Origin: Sanghuangporus weigelae
Lineage: Eukaryota; Basidiomycota; Agaricomycetes; Hymenochaetales; Hymenochaetaceae
Length of the DNA: 64,000 nucleotides
Reading direction: 5' to 3'
NCBI GenBank assembly: GCA_033182465.1
Contig: CP137330.1
Span: 682,001 to 746,000 of the forward strand
Each line of letters opens with the position of its first letter. Position 1 is the first letter of the stretch. The notes beneath the pieces were generated by a model. That model worked only from the letters and a program-made list of their open reading frames with translations, had not been told where the DNA came from and searched no databases. The position numbers were made by a program, and so were the translations under genes. Shown piece by piece: positions 46,621 to 57,854 of the stretch.

Positions 46621-48348
46621 ATGGACTCGAACGGTCCGCCCGCCTCCCTCCGTACACCCCAGCGTGGGCGAAGTGGATATCCCGTTCACTTGACAAGGGC
46701 CGGCGAAGGTCCTCGCGTCCCTCTTCATCGCCGGGGGACCTCTCAGAAGCTTGAGTGCTTGGAGGACCTTCTTCGCGAAGCCGGCTTCAAGGAGACTAGG
46801 ATATTCACACCAGAGGTCGAACGAGCCGAGGCTGCAACGGAAGCTCGAAGGAAGCAGGCAGAACGAAGAAAAGAAGGAGACGAAAACGGGCCAGAGACAA
46901 AGAGACCTTCTGGTCTCTTTCGATTTCTCACAGGAATAGTGTCTTGGAGCGATGCGGAAGGAGACGGACGCAAAGTAGAGAGCGGGCATATGAAGACGCA
47001 AAGTCTTGGTAGAGTGGCCGGAAAGCAGAAGCAAGTTCTGCTGAACGACGATGACGAGCATCTGGAAGCCACGGATATTAGCTCTGACGTATTGGTTACG
47101 CCGACGCCCAATCGCCGGAGGCCGCTCACTCCGATCATTCTCGCCTCCGACTTCAGCTCACCCGGATCTTCCAGTAGCACGTCTTCTCGATCACCCCCTC
47201 AGCTTCAGCGCCAGTTTACACACTATGCACGTAATGCTCTCAACAATAAGCATCTTGGACAAGCAGGCCTTGACGCTCGCGCAACGCTCCGCCATATGAT
47301 TTCCCTTCCCGAGTTTGTGCCATCCGCACAATCCGCGCGCCGAGCATTTCTTCGCCGGGCGACGGAAAAGCCTCTTAGTAATCCTATGCGTCATGAAGCG
47401 GATCAGACACGTCAAACCAGGTTGAAATCACATCTGGAAGCTGAAAGCGAAGCAGTACCACCCCTCCCACCGAATTGGCTCAGCAATGTAACAAATGCCG
47501 TCATGAATGCATCCGGGACAGGGGCACGTATCGGTCAGCCGCGAGAACATATGCGTTCTCGTTCAGCGCGGATCGCGACACGACCGCTCCCAGACGTTCA
47601 ATGTTCCAGCGAATACGCTCGTCGCGATGGAAGCCTTGCACGAAGGGGATTTGCGCCGCGCACTCCAAAGGCCGACACGACCCCTGTCGTCGTTACAGCT
47701 GCCTCTGTTGTCTGTCGTTCAGCGCCGAATTCTCGTTCGTCATCACTTGTGCGGAAATCGAGTACAGATGCGCGAGCCCGCACTCGTGGCCGTCAAAGGA
47801 AGCCTGCGCGCGACACGTGCATGCCGTGCTTAGGAGTCACGAGCGTCCACGTCGACGGATCGGGACTGAACATCGAAGGCATTGAAGCACACAGTCACGA
47901 TGAAACGGCTCGCTCTTCCATAGATGGTACGGAAGACGACGGCTATGATGACTCGTCGGATGAAGGGGAACTAGACTTCGCCCGATTACTTGTCCCTGCA
48001 CGACGGCAACATTCGATTCAAAGCTTGCGACGTAACCTTCATAATCATGCGGTTGCCTCTGCTGCGTCTGGAGGAGGCAAAGTCCCTCCATCTGCTTTCA
48101 ATCGAGTTCCAAGGCGGACAGATTCCCAGCTAAGCTTCGGTGCTCGTGACGGGCGTCGCTCTCGAACTGAGACGTATGACGATCCTGATCCTGAAGACCT
48201 TCTGCATAGCTGGCGGGTGAGCACCGATGAGGACGATGAAGACAGCATTTTGGCAGATTGGGCCGCACAAGGCTTACCAGGCCTTCAAAGCTCAGTGCAC
48301 AAAAAACGCGGTGCACTTCCATGGGCCAGCCGAAAGCAAAGAAGCTAG
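46621..48348 (+). CDS. Uncharacterised, largely disordered protein (575 aa)
   Basis: One long ATG-initiated open frame without introns. I do not recognise the family. An N-terminal segment LECLEDLLREAGFKETRIFT looks helical and conserved, followed by a charged coil (AATEARRKQAERRKEGDENG) and RPSGLFRFLTGIVSW. The rest is rich in Ser, Arg and Pro (SSPGSSSSTSSRSPPQLQ) with acidic patches near the end (DDGYDDSSDEGELDFARLL, STDEDDEDSILADWAAQGLP). Pattern suggests a nuclear or scaffold protein but that is inference. High plus-strand GC and lack of stops over 1.7 kb support it as real; several antisense open stretches are shadows. Confidence 0.75.
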   Translation: MDSNGPPASLRTPQRGRSGYPVHLTRAGEGPRVPLHRRGTSQKLECLEDLLREAGFKETRIFTPEVERAEAATEARRKQAERRKEGDENGPETKRPSGLFRFLTGIVSWSDAEGDGRKVESGHMKTQSLGRVAGKQKQVLLNDDDEHLEATDISSDVLVTPTPNRRRPLTPIILASDFSSPGSSSSTSSRSPPQLQRQFTHYARNALNNKHLGQAGLDARATLRHMISLPEFVPSAQSARRAFLRRATEKPLSNPMRHEADQTRQTRLKSHLEAESEAVPPLPPNWLSNVTNAVMNASGTGARIGQPREHMRSRSARIATRPLPDVQCSSEYARRDGSLARRGFAPRTPKADTTPVVVTAASVVCRSAPNSRSSSLVRKSSTDARARTRGRQRKPARDTCMPCLGVTSVHVDGSGLNIEGIEAHSHDETARSSIDGTEDDGYDDSSDEGELDFARLLVPARRQHSIQSLRRNLHNHAVASAASGGGKVPPSAFNRVPRRTDSQLSFGARDGRRSRTETYDDPDPEDLLHSWRVSTDEDDEDSILADWAAQGLPGLQSSVHKKRGALPWASRKQRS

Positions 48349-48768
48349 TTGTCGTCATGTCTCGCTTAAGTACTTATGCAAATTTCCCTACTATTCTCCC
48401 TGATTTAGCAGAAACGAACTGCTGCATTAGACAGTTTCAGACTTTTATTGCCAGACTTTATTTCTTTCTTTTCTATGATCCACCCTCCTCAATATGACTT
48501 CGTCATGATGCTATCGTCGTTCAATTTATCGTAATCAATGTACTCCCCTCGCTTCTCTCGCTCGTTTGATGTCTTTTCCCTACAAACTTAGCCGCTGTAT
48601 CGACCATATTTGTCTACATACTACACTCATAATGCTATTTCGTTCGTTTATGATAGTTATGATCGTGAGAAAATCAGCTTACGTAAATTCCTATCTCTTG
48701 CCAAGCGCTAATCTCTCCAAGTTTCTGATCATCTTCTACGTTCACCTACAGCTAAAGAGGCGTGCAAA
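48349..48768. other. Intergenic, 3' flank and SF3A2 promoter
   Basis: AT- and T-rich sequence; no gene seen. Confidence 0.5.
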
Positions 48769-49642
48769 ATGGGTAAGTGAATAGCTACCATCTATTTCAT
48801 GTGTTTTGTGCTAATCACTCTTCCAGATTTTCAGGTATTTAATGCAGTCGTTTTGCGCTGTAGTTGAGATCTAATTTCTCTCTGAACAGAATCGTGTCGG
48901 TTCAAAGTTCGGTGGTGGGGGTGTAGCTGGCGCTTCGGAGACAAATGTGGATAGGAGAGAGCGTCTCAGAAAGCTGGCGATGGAGACCATTGATCTCGCA
49001 AAGGTATGGGAACACGTTGTAAGACTTTTTCAGTTCGTTTTTAATGTGTTGCAGGATCCGTATATCCTGAGGAACCATCTTGGTTCTCTCGAATGCCGTC
49101 TTTGCTTGACGCTGCACACGAACGAAGGGTCGTACCTAGCGCACACGCAAGGTAAAAAGCACCAAACGAACTTGGCTCGTCGTGCCGCGCGGGACATGAA
49201 GGATGCGCAGTTGATGATTGCCCCGCAACAAACGAACGTACAGCGCAAGGTGTTCCTCAAGATCGGAAGACCAGGCTATCGTGTTACAAAAGTCCGTGAC
49301 CCAGAAACACGACAAGAAGGAATGATGGTGCAGGTGCATCTACCGCAAGTTAAGGACGGAGTCACGCCGAGACGGAGGTTCATGAGTTGCTGGGAGCAAA
49401 AAAGGGAGCCTCCGAACAGGGCTTACCAATACCTCATTGTGAGTCCAAAAGTTACTGTTTTTCTTCACATGGCGCTCAGAAAGTCGGTCTTGATCCAGGT
49501 TGCTGCTGAGCCATACGAGACCATCGCGTTTCGTATTCCCTCTCGAGAGATTGAGGATGAAGATGAAGACGAGGATGCATGGAATTGGTCGCACTGGGAC
49601 CCTGACACGAAACAGTACAGTTTCCAATTCATGTTTAAGTAA
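48769..49642 (+). CDS. Splicing factor 3A subunit 2 (SF3a66/Prp11)
   Basis: Core U2 snRNP protein needed for branch-site recognition. The family start MDFQNRVGSKFGGGGV is recovered only by joining a 4-base coding exon (48769-48772, ATGG), an 8-base exon (48827-48834, ATTTTCAG) and the exon from 48890. Then NVDRRERLRKLAMETIDLAK, DPYILRNHLGSLECRLC, and the matrin-type C2H2 zinc finger C-x2-C...H-TQGKKH. The second domain reads GRPGYRVTKVRDPETRQEGM, MSCWEQKREPPNRAYQYLIV, AAEPYETIAFRIPSREIE, ending SHWDPDTKQYSFQFMFK. Two further introns (about 49001-49055 and 49440-49499). Ends without the long proline-rich tail of the animal protein, as in yeast. Convergent with CTP synthase. Confidence 0.95.
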
Positions 49643-49930
49643 CATTTTTGACGTCGCTACCATGTATCACTTTAGTGATCGCTTTGAGTTTATGCAGTTG
49701 TGCGATGTTGTCTTGATACAATAGTGATGCATAGTGAATCACAGATTATCACATTTCGTAAGTCGATACTGCCTCAAGAAAGCCTCAAAGAGACGAATGA
49801 TTCAATATGGTATATATATTATTGTATCGTTACATACATGTATATGAACTTACGACATGGCATAGGACAAAGTCACGCAGAAATATATTCTACTCGAAAT
49901 GAAGATCTGAGATACCTGCGGAAAGTATAT

Positions 49931-52285
49931 CTACGCGCCGTTGACACCATTGACGATGCCGTTGGCTTTGAGCCCATTCGCAGGTGAATCTGCCCTGACA
50001 AGTACACCTGCTTTTGCCTGACTCTCTATGATAGCTTGCTCATCAAGCATCGAACCAGGTGGATGTGGTGGCACGAAGGATTGTCGTTGTAGGTCACATT
50101 GCTCTTCGAGCTCTTGAGGTCCACAAGCTGCAGCAACGAATCCAAGGAAAGGAGGCGAAGGATTCAGCGGCCGAGAGCAGAACTCTGGATGTGCTTGTAA
50201 TCCAACGAAAAACGGATGATCTGTAGGGATCGAAAGTCGCATCCTCTCGTTATTAATGAAGGATGCAGTCTTACCTTCATGTTCCATTATTTGCATACGC
50301 TCCCCTTTTTCGTCTTTCCCTACGAAGCGCATGCCACTCTCGTCAAGCCTCTGGACATAACGAGGAGCAACTTCGTATCGATGGCGATGACGCTCCCAAA
50401 TTTTGTCTGCACCTCCGTACAATGCGCGTATCTTGGAGTTCACGTTTTCATCAGGAGTGAAGACTGTAGGCCGTAATCCAAGGCGCATCGTTCCACCCAT
50501 CTGAGTTCGTGAGCCCTCTGGCATGAAAATGACGACAGAGTTTTCATCTTCATCTGAAAACTCTCCCGAGCTCGCTTCTGTTCTCGAGATTTTCGTCAAG
50601 ACAAGTCTACGAGCGATGCAGTTTATACACTCACCCGGTATGCCCAAAACATTGCGTGCCCATTCAATGACTGCGACTTGGAAACCGAGACAGATACCGA
50701 GGAAGGGTATCTTCTGCTCCCGTGCCCACTTCACCGCCTGTATCATTCCCTCGGTACCGCGCTGGCCAAATCCTCCAGGAATAAGAATGCCACTAGTTCA
50801 TGAAGATGTATCTCGCGACTACACAATTATTCATAGCAAGACTTACCCTGCGCCGACAACTGCTCGCCATGCATCATGGTAGTTGACAGGATTGGACTCC
50901 TGTGTTCCAGGTTCCAAATCTGAGGATTCTACCCACTGCTTTGATTCAGTAAATGCTTAGTAATTGACAATATAGCTAGTTACCTTGATCTCAAGCTTTC
51001 TATGACAGCGGAATGCGGAGTGTTCGAGCGCTTTAATGACTGACATGTACGAGTCCTTGAGGACAGTGTACTTTCCGACCAGTGCAATCGACACTGTATC
51101 AAACAAGCGCTCTTGGCCGCGTGTGAGCTCTTTCCATCGTTTGCTGATGCTGAGCCCTTTCTCCGTCATTGGCTTAGGTAATTGATCCATCTCAGGAAGC
51201 TCGAGACGTTTTTGTAGGAACGTAACGATACCCTGCGATTCGAGCAAAAGAGGGACATGATACAACGACGCCATATCATGTACACCAATAACCTGGTTTT
51301 CACCGACGTGACAGAACATACTGATTTTCTGCTTTGTTGCTGGTTGCAAAGGGCTTGGAACGATCAGACGGCAAGCAATCTGTCAAACACGGATTAAGCA
51401 TGGAGTGAATGTCGGAAGTAATCTTGCTTGCGTACAATATCAGGGAGCAGACCGAGTCCACGTAGTTGGTGAACGGTTGTCTGTGTCGGCTTGGTTTTCT
51501 GCTCGCCATGAATGTCCGGCACCATCGATACGTGAATAAGTGCAAAATTCGAATGGCCCACACGGAATTGAAACTGTCTCATAGCCTCGATGAATGGGGC
51601 TGATTCAATATCACCTACAGTGCCCCCCAGCTTATACCTGATTCAGAGGTACGCTTTGTGTCTATCTGATGATCAACGAACCTCAATAATGCAGACGTCC
51701 GGCTCCTCTCCTGTATTGTCGGATGGGATTTTGGAGACGCGTTCTATCCAGTCTTGAATTGCGTTTGTTACATGAGGGACAATTTGCACTGTCTTTCCCA
51801 GATAATCTCCTTTCCTCTGCTCGATATGAGATGGTGAAGGGATAACTAACGTACAACCATACTCACCTCGCGCTCAATGACTTGCTTGTAGATTTTACCA
51901 GTTGTGATGTTGTTATCACGCGTCAGCGTGACGTCCAAATATCTCTCGTAGTTTCCCAAATCAAGATCGACTTCTCCACCGTCATTAAGCACATATACCT
52001 CTCCTAAATAACAGATGTGAGTCATGCATACAGATCGGTCACAACTGAGCAGTGTGTTTCACCATGTTCGGTCGGTGCCATAGTTCCAGCATCAATGTTC
52101 ATGTATGGATCTATTTTTATAGCAGTTACTTTGAGTCCAGACATTTTGAGCAGAAGACCGGTCGAGGACGCTGTAACGACCTTCAATTAACGATGCTAAT
52201 TGTGAGTCAAGCCACGCGTCATACCGATAACGCCCTTTCCAATGCCGCTTACAACACCTCCAGAAACGAGAATATACTTGGTCAT
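49931..52285 (-). CDS. CTP synthase (glutamine hydrolysing)
   Basis: Makes CTP from UTP, ATP and glutamine; forms cytoplasmic filaments. Start [20 protein letters not shown], the ATP-binding loop of the synthase domain, then [56 protein letters not shown]. Linker region: [21 protein letters not shown]. Glutaminase domain: [21 protein letters not shown] with the catalytic Cys, [20 protein letters not shown], and [20 protein letters not shown] with the His-Glu pair. The C-terminal extension ([18 protein letters not shown]) is low-complexity. About a dozen introns; the one at roughly 50570-50635 (after GIPG) is free of stops in the coding frame. Intact. Confidence 0.95.
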
Positions 52286-53135
52286 GATGCTGAATTATAT
52301 AGAGATGGAGGCAGAGGTTGGCAGACGCGTGCGTAAGCTGAGACTTATGGGTGTTCAAGACTTAGAGTCAGATGTCGCGACGCTGTTTCCTCGACGCGCA
52401 CCAAAAATTTCATGTGATGCGCACGTGACGTTTTCCATACTACACAACATAATGTCAACATTGACTTCACTTCACTGTTTCCATCCCTTGACGTTGTAAC
52501 GGTCACTCATGTACCGGCGCGTTTACTGTCGTTTTGTCTGTGCATGGACAGTTAGGAATGTTTATGCTTTCGATGCTTAGACTGGAATGTACTCATTGAT
52601 CTAAAGCATTGTAAGTTATCTGACTTCGCAAGACGTTGACTTGCCGGGAATGATTTGTTGGGATGAATCCCGGTATCAGAGTCTGTTAATAATCAGTCTG
52701 GTCTCCCGATCCTCGTTATACGGAGGTTTCGAAACCATCTTTCATGGCACTCACGTACTTGTTCGCATCGCTTTGTTCCGTCCTGTTCCGTCGCGATGCA
52801 ACAATCGCGCCGGAGAGGGAGATCGTATCCACGAAAAATTGATAGAGCCGGCAGCGAGTCCGCAACGGAAAGACGGAAGCAGTTCATTGAAAGGTGGGAT
52901 GTGAGCTCGCTTTGCAGAAATAGGAGCTCGGCGCTATACATTTGCTTTCCAAGAATTACGATCAGCGCAAGTAGAGCGCACAACATGGTCAATGCGGTGC
53001 AGCGCCAGGGCCATTGTCGAATGCCAATTAATCACTGATATGTTTACTGCCATGTGTTCCGTCGTCACATCGCCTCGTTCACCTTCCCAAAGCCTATCTC
53101 CCCTCCCCCTTCCTGTCCGCATCCACGAAGCCAAC
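52286..53135. other. Divergent intergenic region, CTP synthase / kinase
   Basis: No gene recognised. The last 100 bases before the kinase ATG are C/T-rich, like a fungal 5' leader. Confidence 0.5.
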
Positions 53136-54690
53136 ATGTCAGAAAGATTATCATCAGACTCAACTGTGGTTGACTCGAGCTCACTCGATGAACGACGCCT
53201 AGTGTCTCGCCCACCACTTTCGGAACCAATCCTCAGCCAGTGGGATAATGAGGAACTTCGAAGACTAGAAGAGCGGTTGGAAAACCCATACTCGGGGATG
53301 CTTCATGCTCTATTGGACTGGCATTCGGATTTGGACCTTACAGGAAAGGTACATGGGATTGATAACTCGCGTTCGATTCCTGGTGGATACAGTGACATCG
53401 TGTACGGTTATTGCACCGGCCCCGACGGAATAGACTATAAGGTTGCAGTGAAGAGACTGCGTCTTCATGTGATGGAGGATAGGGACTTTCAGAAGGTGCG
53501 TACCGTCGCCAGTACGAAAAGAAAAGGTTTCCTTTCTGTCATTGAATTTTGCCATCAGAAATTGACTAAAGAGCTCTACATCTGGTCAAAACTCAACAAC
53601 CGACGGATCTTGCCGTTGGACGGATTCTTTCTTGAGGACAGTAATTACCCTTCATTAGTTTCGAGGTGGATGGAGAATGGCACAGTTCTCAAGTATCTTG
53701 AAGCCCGTCCCGACGTCGACCTGTTGAGACTGGTAAGAAGGTTGCACTGCAAGGTCATTCTACGTCCGTAAAAGTAATATTCTGATGCTAGGTCACCGGG
53801 ATTGCTGAGGGTATCACATACCTCCATTTGAATCGTATTGTTCACTCTGACATAAAACCCGTAATGATTCAACTACATTTCTGGATTTCTGGATGTTCAA
53901 ACTAACTCAATAATGACAGGACAACGTTCTCATTTCTGAGTCTGGAGGGCCGCTACTCTGTGATTTTGGTGTATCTCGCATGCTAGTAGCATCAAGATCA
54001 TTCGACTTTAGTAGCTCACTGACCGGTGGCGGTTTGCGAGGCACTCTTCGATTTATGTCGAAAGAACTCCTCAGAGCAACCGATCTATCTCCTGCTACAT
54101 ACTCGACAGCTTCGGATGTCTGGGCATTCGGCATGACCGTTCTTGTGAGTCTTCCCAGTGAGCCTCCCTATTGGCCTGCACTCATACTACTGAAAAGTCT
54201 ATTCTCACACGGAAGGTGCCTTATCACTATATAAGCAATAATATTCAAGTCATCACCGCCATAACCAAGGGGCTATTGCCGACAACGCCACCAGATATTC
54301 ACGGTTGGCCAACAAAGAATCAGATACTCTTTAAAATGTGCACTTTCTGCTGGAAACCAGTGGCAAACAGACGTTCGATACAAAGCTTTACGTTGGAGCT
54401 CCAGCTCCTGGAACATGTACTGTCTTCGTCTCACGTCAGTGCAGCAACGTATCGCTTTCAAGTCTTGGAAGGAGAATCGGTGGATCGCATCCAATCTTCA
54501 AGAGCCGAGCCGGATACCTCCAGACGCAAGTACACATGCAAAGGAGATGTGCGCGTATATGTTGCTTTCAGTGAGTAGCTTATGCCAGTACCGGATATCT
54601 TCTACTTCTTACCAACTTATGCTACTAGTCGTGTTTGTCATCTTGTTTGGTGTCATTGGAGGCGTAATAGCGTCAGTCCACAAACAATAA
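53136..54690 (+). CDS. Tyrosine-kinase-like (TKL) type protein kinase, possible C-terminal membrane anchor
   Basis: Kinase of the expanded basidiomycete TKL group. Start MSERLSSDSTVVDSSS; an in-frame ATG upstream (53040) is possible. Motifs in order: glycine loop GGYSDIVYG, VAVKRL lysine, ELYIWSKLNNRRILPLDGFF, catalytic loop IVHSDIKPDN (Arg of HRD replaced by Ser), CDFGVSRM, a GGGLRGTLRFMSKEL activation end where APE is lost, and SDVWAFGM. After an intron, RKVPYHYISNNIQVITAITK follows. The C-terminus is uncertain: one reading (through QRIAFKSWKENRW) ends with a hydrophobic helix LMLLVVFVILFGVIGGVIAS and HKQ; another stops at 54578. Asp of the catalytic loop and DFG are kept, so it may be active. 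Confidence 0.8.
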
Positions 54691-54949
54691 GCGACGTAAA
54701 TATTACTCGACATCGTGGCCATAGTCTATCATTATCTCAATACTTATTATTGGATGCCAAGACGATGAGTTTCCAGTCAGGATGGATTCCCGAAGACATT
54801 AACAAAAATCTTTAGAAGAGACAATGGACGATGGGTAATGAGTTTCGAAATGCCTCTTCGAGGTATCTCGTAAGAAAATAGCAATGGTGCGTAACTTTTG
54901 ACCAGATTCTCCGGCAAGGATCCTGAAGGGAAGAAAATCGACATGTATG

Positions 54950-54958
54950 TATATATAA
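54950..54958 (+). promoter_or_regulatory. TATA box, FunK1 gene
   Basis: TATATATAA about 315 bases before the FunK1 ATG, implying a long 5' leader. The rest of 54691-55272 shows no gene. Confidence 0.4.
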
Positions 54959-55272
54959 CATGTACAAATAAGGAAATGAGACGCGACAAGTAACGTGTGA
55001 CAACTCGTGACAAGCGTTCCACATGTTTTAACTTTATAAGCCACGAACGCCTGGAGGTGTATACCCACATTCCTTTCCACCTTTCTCTTCAATCCAGCGA
55101 GGACCGGGCGCGCTCACTCCAAATCGTGCAAAGCAGCCTTATCCGTCTATTCCACGACGCACTCAGGAGCCTGCGGCATTACTCACGGACAGCTGCGCGA
55201 TTAACCACGCCAGTAACTAATACTCCAGAAACCCGGAAGCGCGAGGACAATAAAGAAGAAAAATTTTCTAAC

Positions 55273-57854
55273 ATGATCAGGATAATGAAAATACGAGATC
55301 TTGTTGAGAAGAAGTTTCCAAATGTCTTGTTCGAGAGACTTCGTCGTCAAGAAGGCAAAATAGCTCTGGTCAAAGATTCGCAAGCTTCTATGCTTGACAA
55401 CTGCGGCACCGAATCCACTTCGTCCGCACCCACTTCTCCTGGCAACGTCTCTTGCTCCGAAAGTGGTAAGCTCCAAGGACTCGATGTTTTCTTGCCCTCG
55501 CGGATACATCCGGACGCCGCAGAGATGTCATCGGACGGCGAACTTTGTCCGCGCGACGACTCTTCACTTTGCACTACCGATGATCCTAGCACGAAATCGC
55601 AGGGGAAGGAAGATGGTACTGAGACTGTTCTCGATGAGATAATCGACTTCTTTGTCGATGGGACTGATCCGATTTACCTCAAAGAAGAGAAAAGGTGGTC
55701 GGGTTGGCCTGAAACTCCCAAGTCGGAAGGCGAATGGGTCGAAGACGTTGCTGATTTCTTGAACAAGATTATAGAGACTGCTTTTAAGTTCTTGTACGGA
55801 GAGGAGTGTCTTCAACAAGACTTCGCATTCAGTGTCGAATATACTTGTAAACTTGGAGGGGTAGATGAAAAACCAGACCTTGTCCTCGTTCCGTGCGAGC
55901 CATGCGAGGATAGCGATTGTGACGCGTGGGATCTAGTCCGAGCCATTGCTATGGTGAAGCCGGAGAACCATTCTCTCAATGATTTTGCAGAAGAACTTGA
56001 ACAGCATGCTCGGATGACCGCAGGGGCACAAAACACACGCCGCTTTACCCTGGGCTTCGGCCTCGCTAACACAACAATGACACTATTCAAATTCGATCGG
56101 TCAGGCATTCTCGCCTCCTCGAGGTTCGATGTCCACAGGTGTCCAAGACGTCTCGTCCGAGTCATTCTCGGCATGGCACTGGGCGAAGACTACTACCTCG
56201 GTCATGATCCGTCCTTTTTGTATCATGATGATAAGGTCTATGTTCAGCTCAACGACGAAGCATACGAGATCATCGAGACGCTCCACACGGACTCGGACAT
56301 TCAAGGTCGAGGATCGCATCTGCTTCTCGTGATACATCCGCGTACCGGGGGAAAATTGGTCATAAAAGACCAATGGGTCGATCGGGACTTTAAGAAAGAA
56401 CACGAATGGCTCGAGCTTTTGAGAGGGGAAAACCTTCCGAAAATCGTGAGGCTTGAAGACTTCCAGCTTGTCAGGTTCAGTGTCGGTCACCAAAAGCCCG
56501 AGAACGACGACACTGAAACTGACAGAAAAGAAGCGAATGATCATCAGAAGCGTGCTGTGATATTTCGTGATCACTTCAGGCTTCTCTTATCACCATACGG
56601 GACGAGATTGAGGAAATTTCAATCTCTGAAGGAGCTTGTCTCCGTTTTCAAAGATTATGCAGAAAGTAAGCTCGTTGACTTCTCAGAGAGCCTGCTTAAT
56701 GACTTCGCCTATTATTCCAGGTATACGAGATCTATACAAGACTGGGCATTTCCATCGCGATATCAGCGTTGACAATCTGGTTATTGTAGATGAGTGCAAC
56801 GGCCCGGTTAGAACTGGGTACGTGATCGACTTCGAGTGCACAACTGTTGTGGGATCCGACGAGGCAGCGTGTGCGGTGCGTTACCAGTTTCCGAAAGTCT
56901 TCGGCGAACACTTGCTAATCTCACGTGAAGGGAACAACACCGTTCATGGCAATAGAATTACTTAAAACGCTCGGGGGCCCACACAAATTTTATTTTGACC
57001 TAGAGTCACTATTCCACGTCCTGGTCTGGATATGTCTCACTGAAGATGGGCCTAGATCGAAAGATTGTCATCCGGAATCCAAATTCAAGTTCGCTGGATC
57101 AGTCCTAGATGGTTGGGATGCTCCTAATAACATGACTAGTGGTTCGGCATATTGGCTCTCTAGGCGCAAGTTCAGCACGATGTACTACTGTAAATACTTC
57201 CAGGAGGACATACTCGATCTTCTTCCTGGGTATTTCAAGCCCATTGAAGAGTTATTACGAGAGCTACGGACGATACTCTTTCAGTACTATTTAGACTACG
57301 ACGGAACTGCTGCAGAGGATCGCAAGCCGATACACGATCGGAAGGATATTGATGGCGTGTTTCGGAGGTATATCGATGCTCTCAAAGATGCGACGCTGAA
57401 GCTTCCAGACACCGACGAAGGCCTTACTGACATCAATACACCAAATCACCACTCCCTCTTGATCACAGCAAATGAACAGGAGATCCAGAAGTCTGGTAAT
57501 CCCGACGGCAACCAAGGCCTTCCTAGAAGGATTAGCACTAGTCAGAAAGACGAAGACATTGGAGCTTCCGAGGAAAGAAACGCAAGAGTAGACAATTCGG
57601 ACCAGCACGACTCTATCATGAATCGAGATCCCAAAGGCGCCAGTATTGACGGCGGTAGCTCGGGCTCGGATTGCACAGACTCAAACGGAATCGTGTGTGT
57701 GGGAGAATCCACCTCGCCTTCTTCACTTCTCTCAAGAAACGACTCAGGAAACGATTCGAAGGGTTCAGAGCTACCGCGTGTGCAATGCGCAAAACGATTG
57801 TACGAGCCTGACCAAGCTTGTGGTGCTTCACCAAAGCGTTGTAGAGCAAACTAA
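55273..57854 (+). CDS. FunK1-type protein kinase
   Basis: Member of the fungal-specific FunK1 kinase family, expanded in multicellular fungi. Start at 55273 (MIRIMKIRDLVEKKFPNVLF): the frame is open further upstream but contains no ATG back to the preceding stop. A Ser/Asp-rich stretch precedes the FunK1 N-lobe (FAFSVEYTCKLGGVDEKPDL, RCPRRLVRVILGMALG). After an intron at about 56665-56720 comes the catalytic loop GHFHRDISVDNLVI, then VIDFECTTVVG (DFG changed to DFE), and across an intron (about 56878-56931) GTTPFMAIELL and the family signature FDLESLFHVLVWICL. The tail is acidic, low-complexity, with a basic end (SPKRCRAN) that could be a nuclear signal. In tandem with the TKL kinase. Confidence 0.9.

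Noticed and set aside
46609-47180. Minus-strand open frames of 145-150 codons over the unknown 575-residue gene
   Set aside because: Antisense of a long GC-rich coding exon; no motifs of their own.
54997-55272. Extension of the FunK1 reading frame upstream of 55273
   Set aside because: The frame is open but starts at GTG and holds no ATG before 55273; it is more likely 5' leader.
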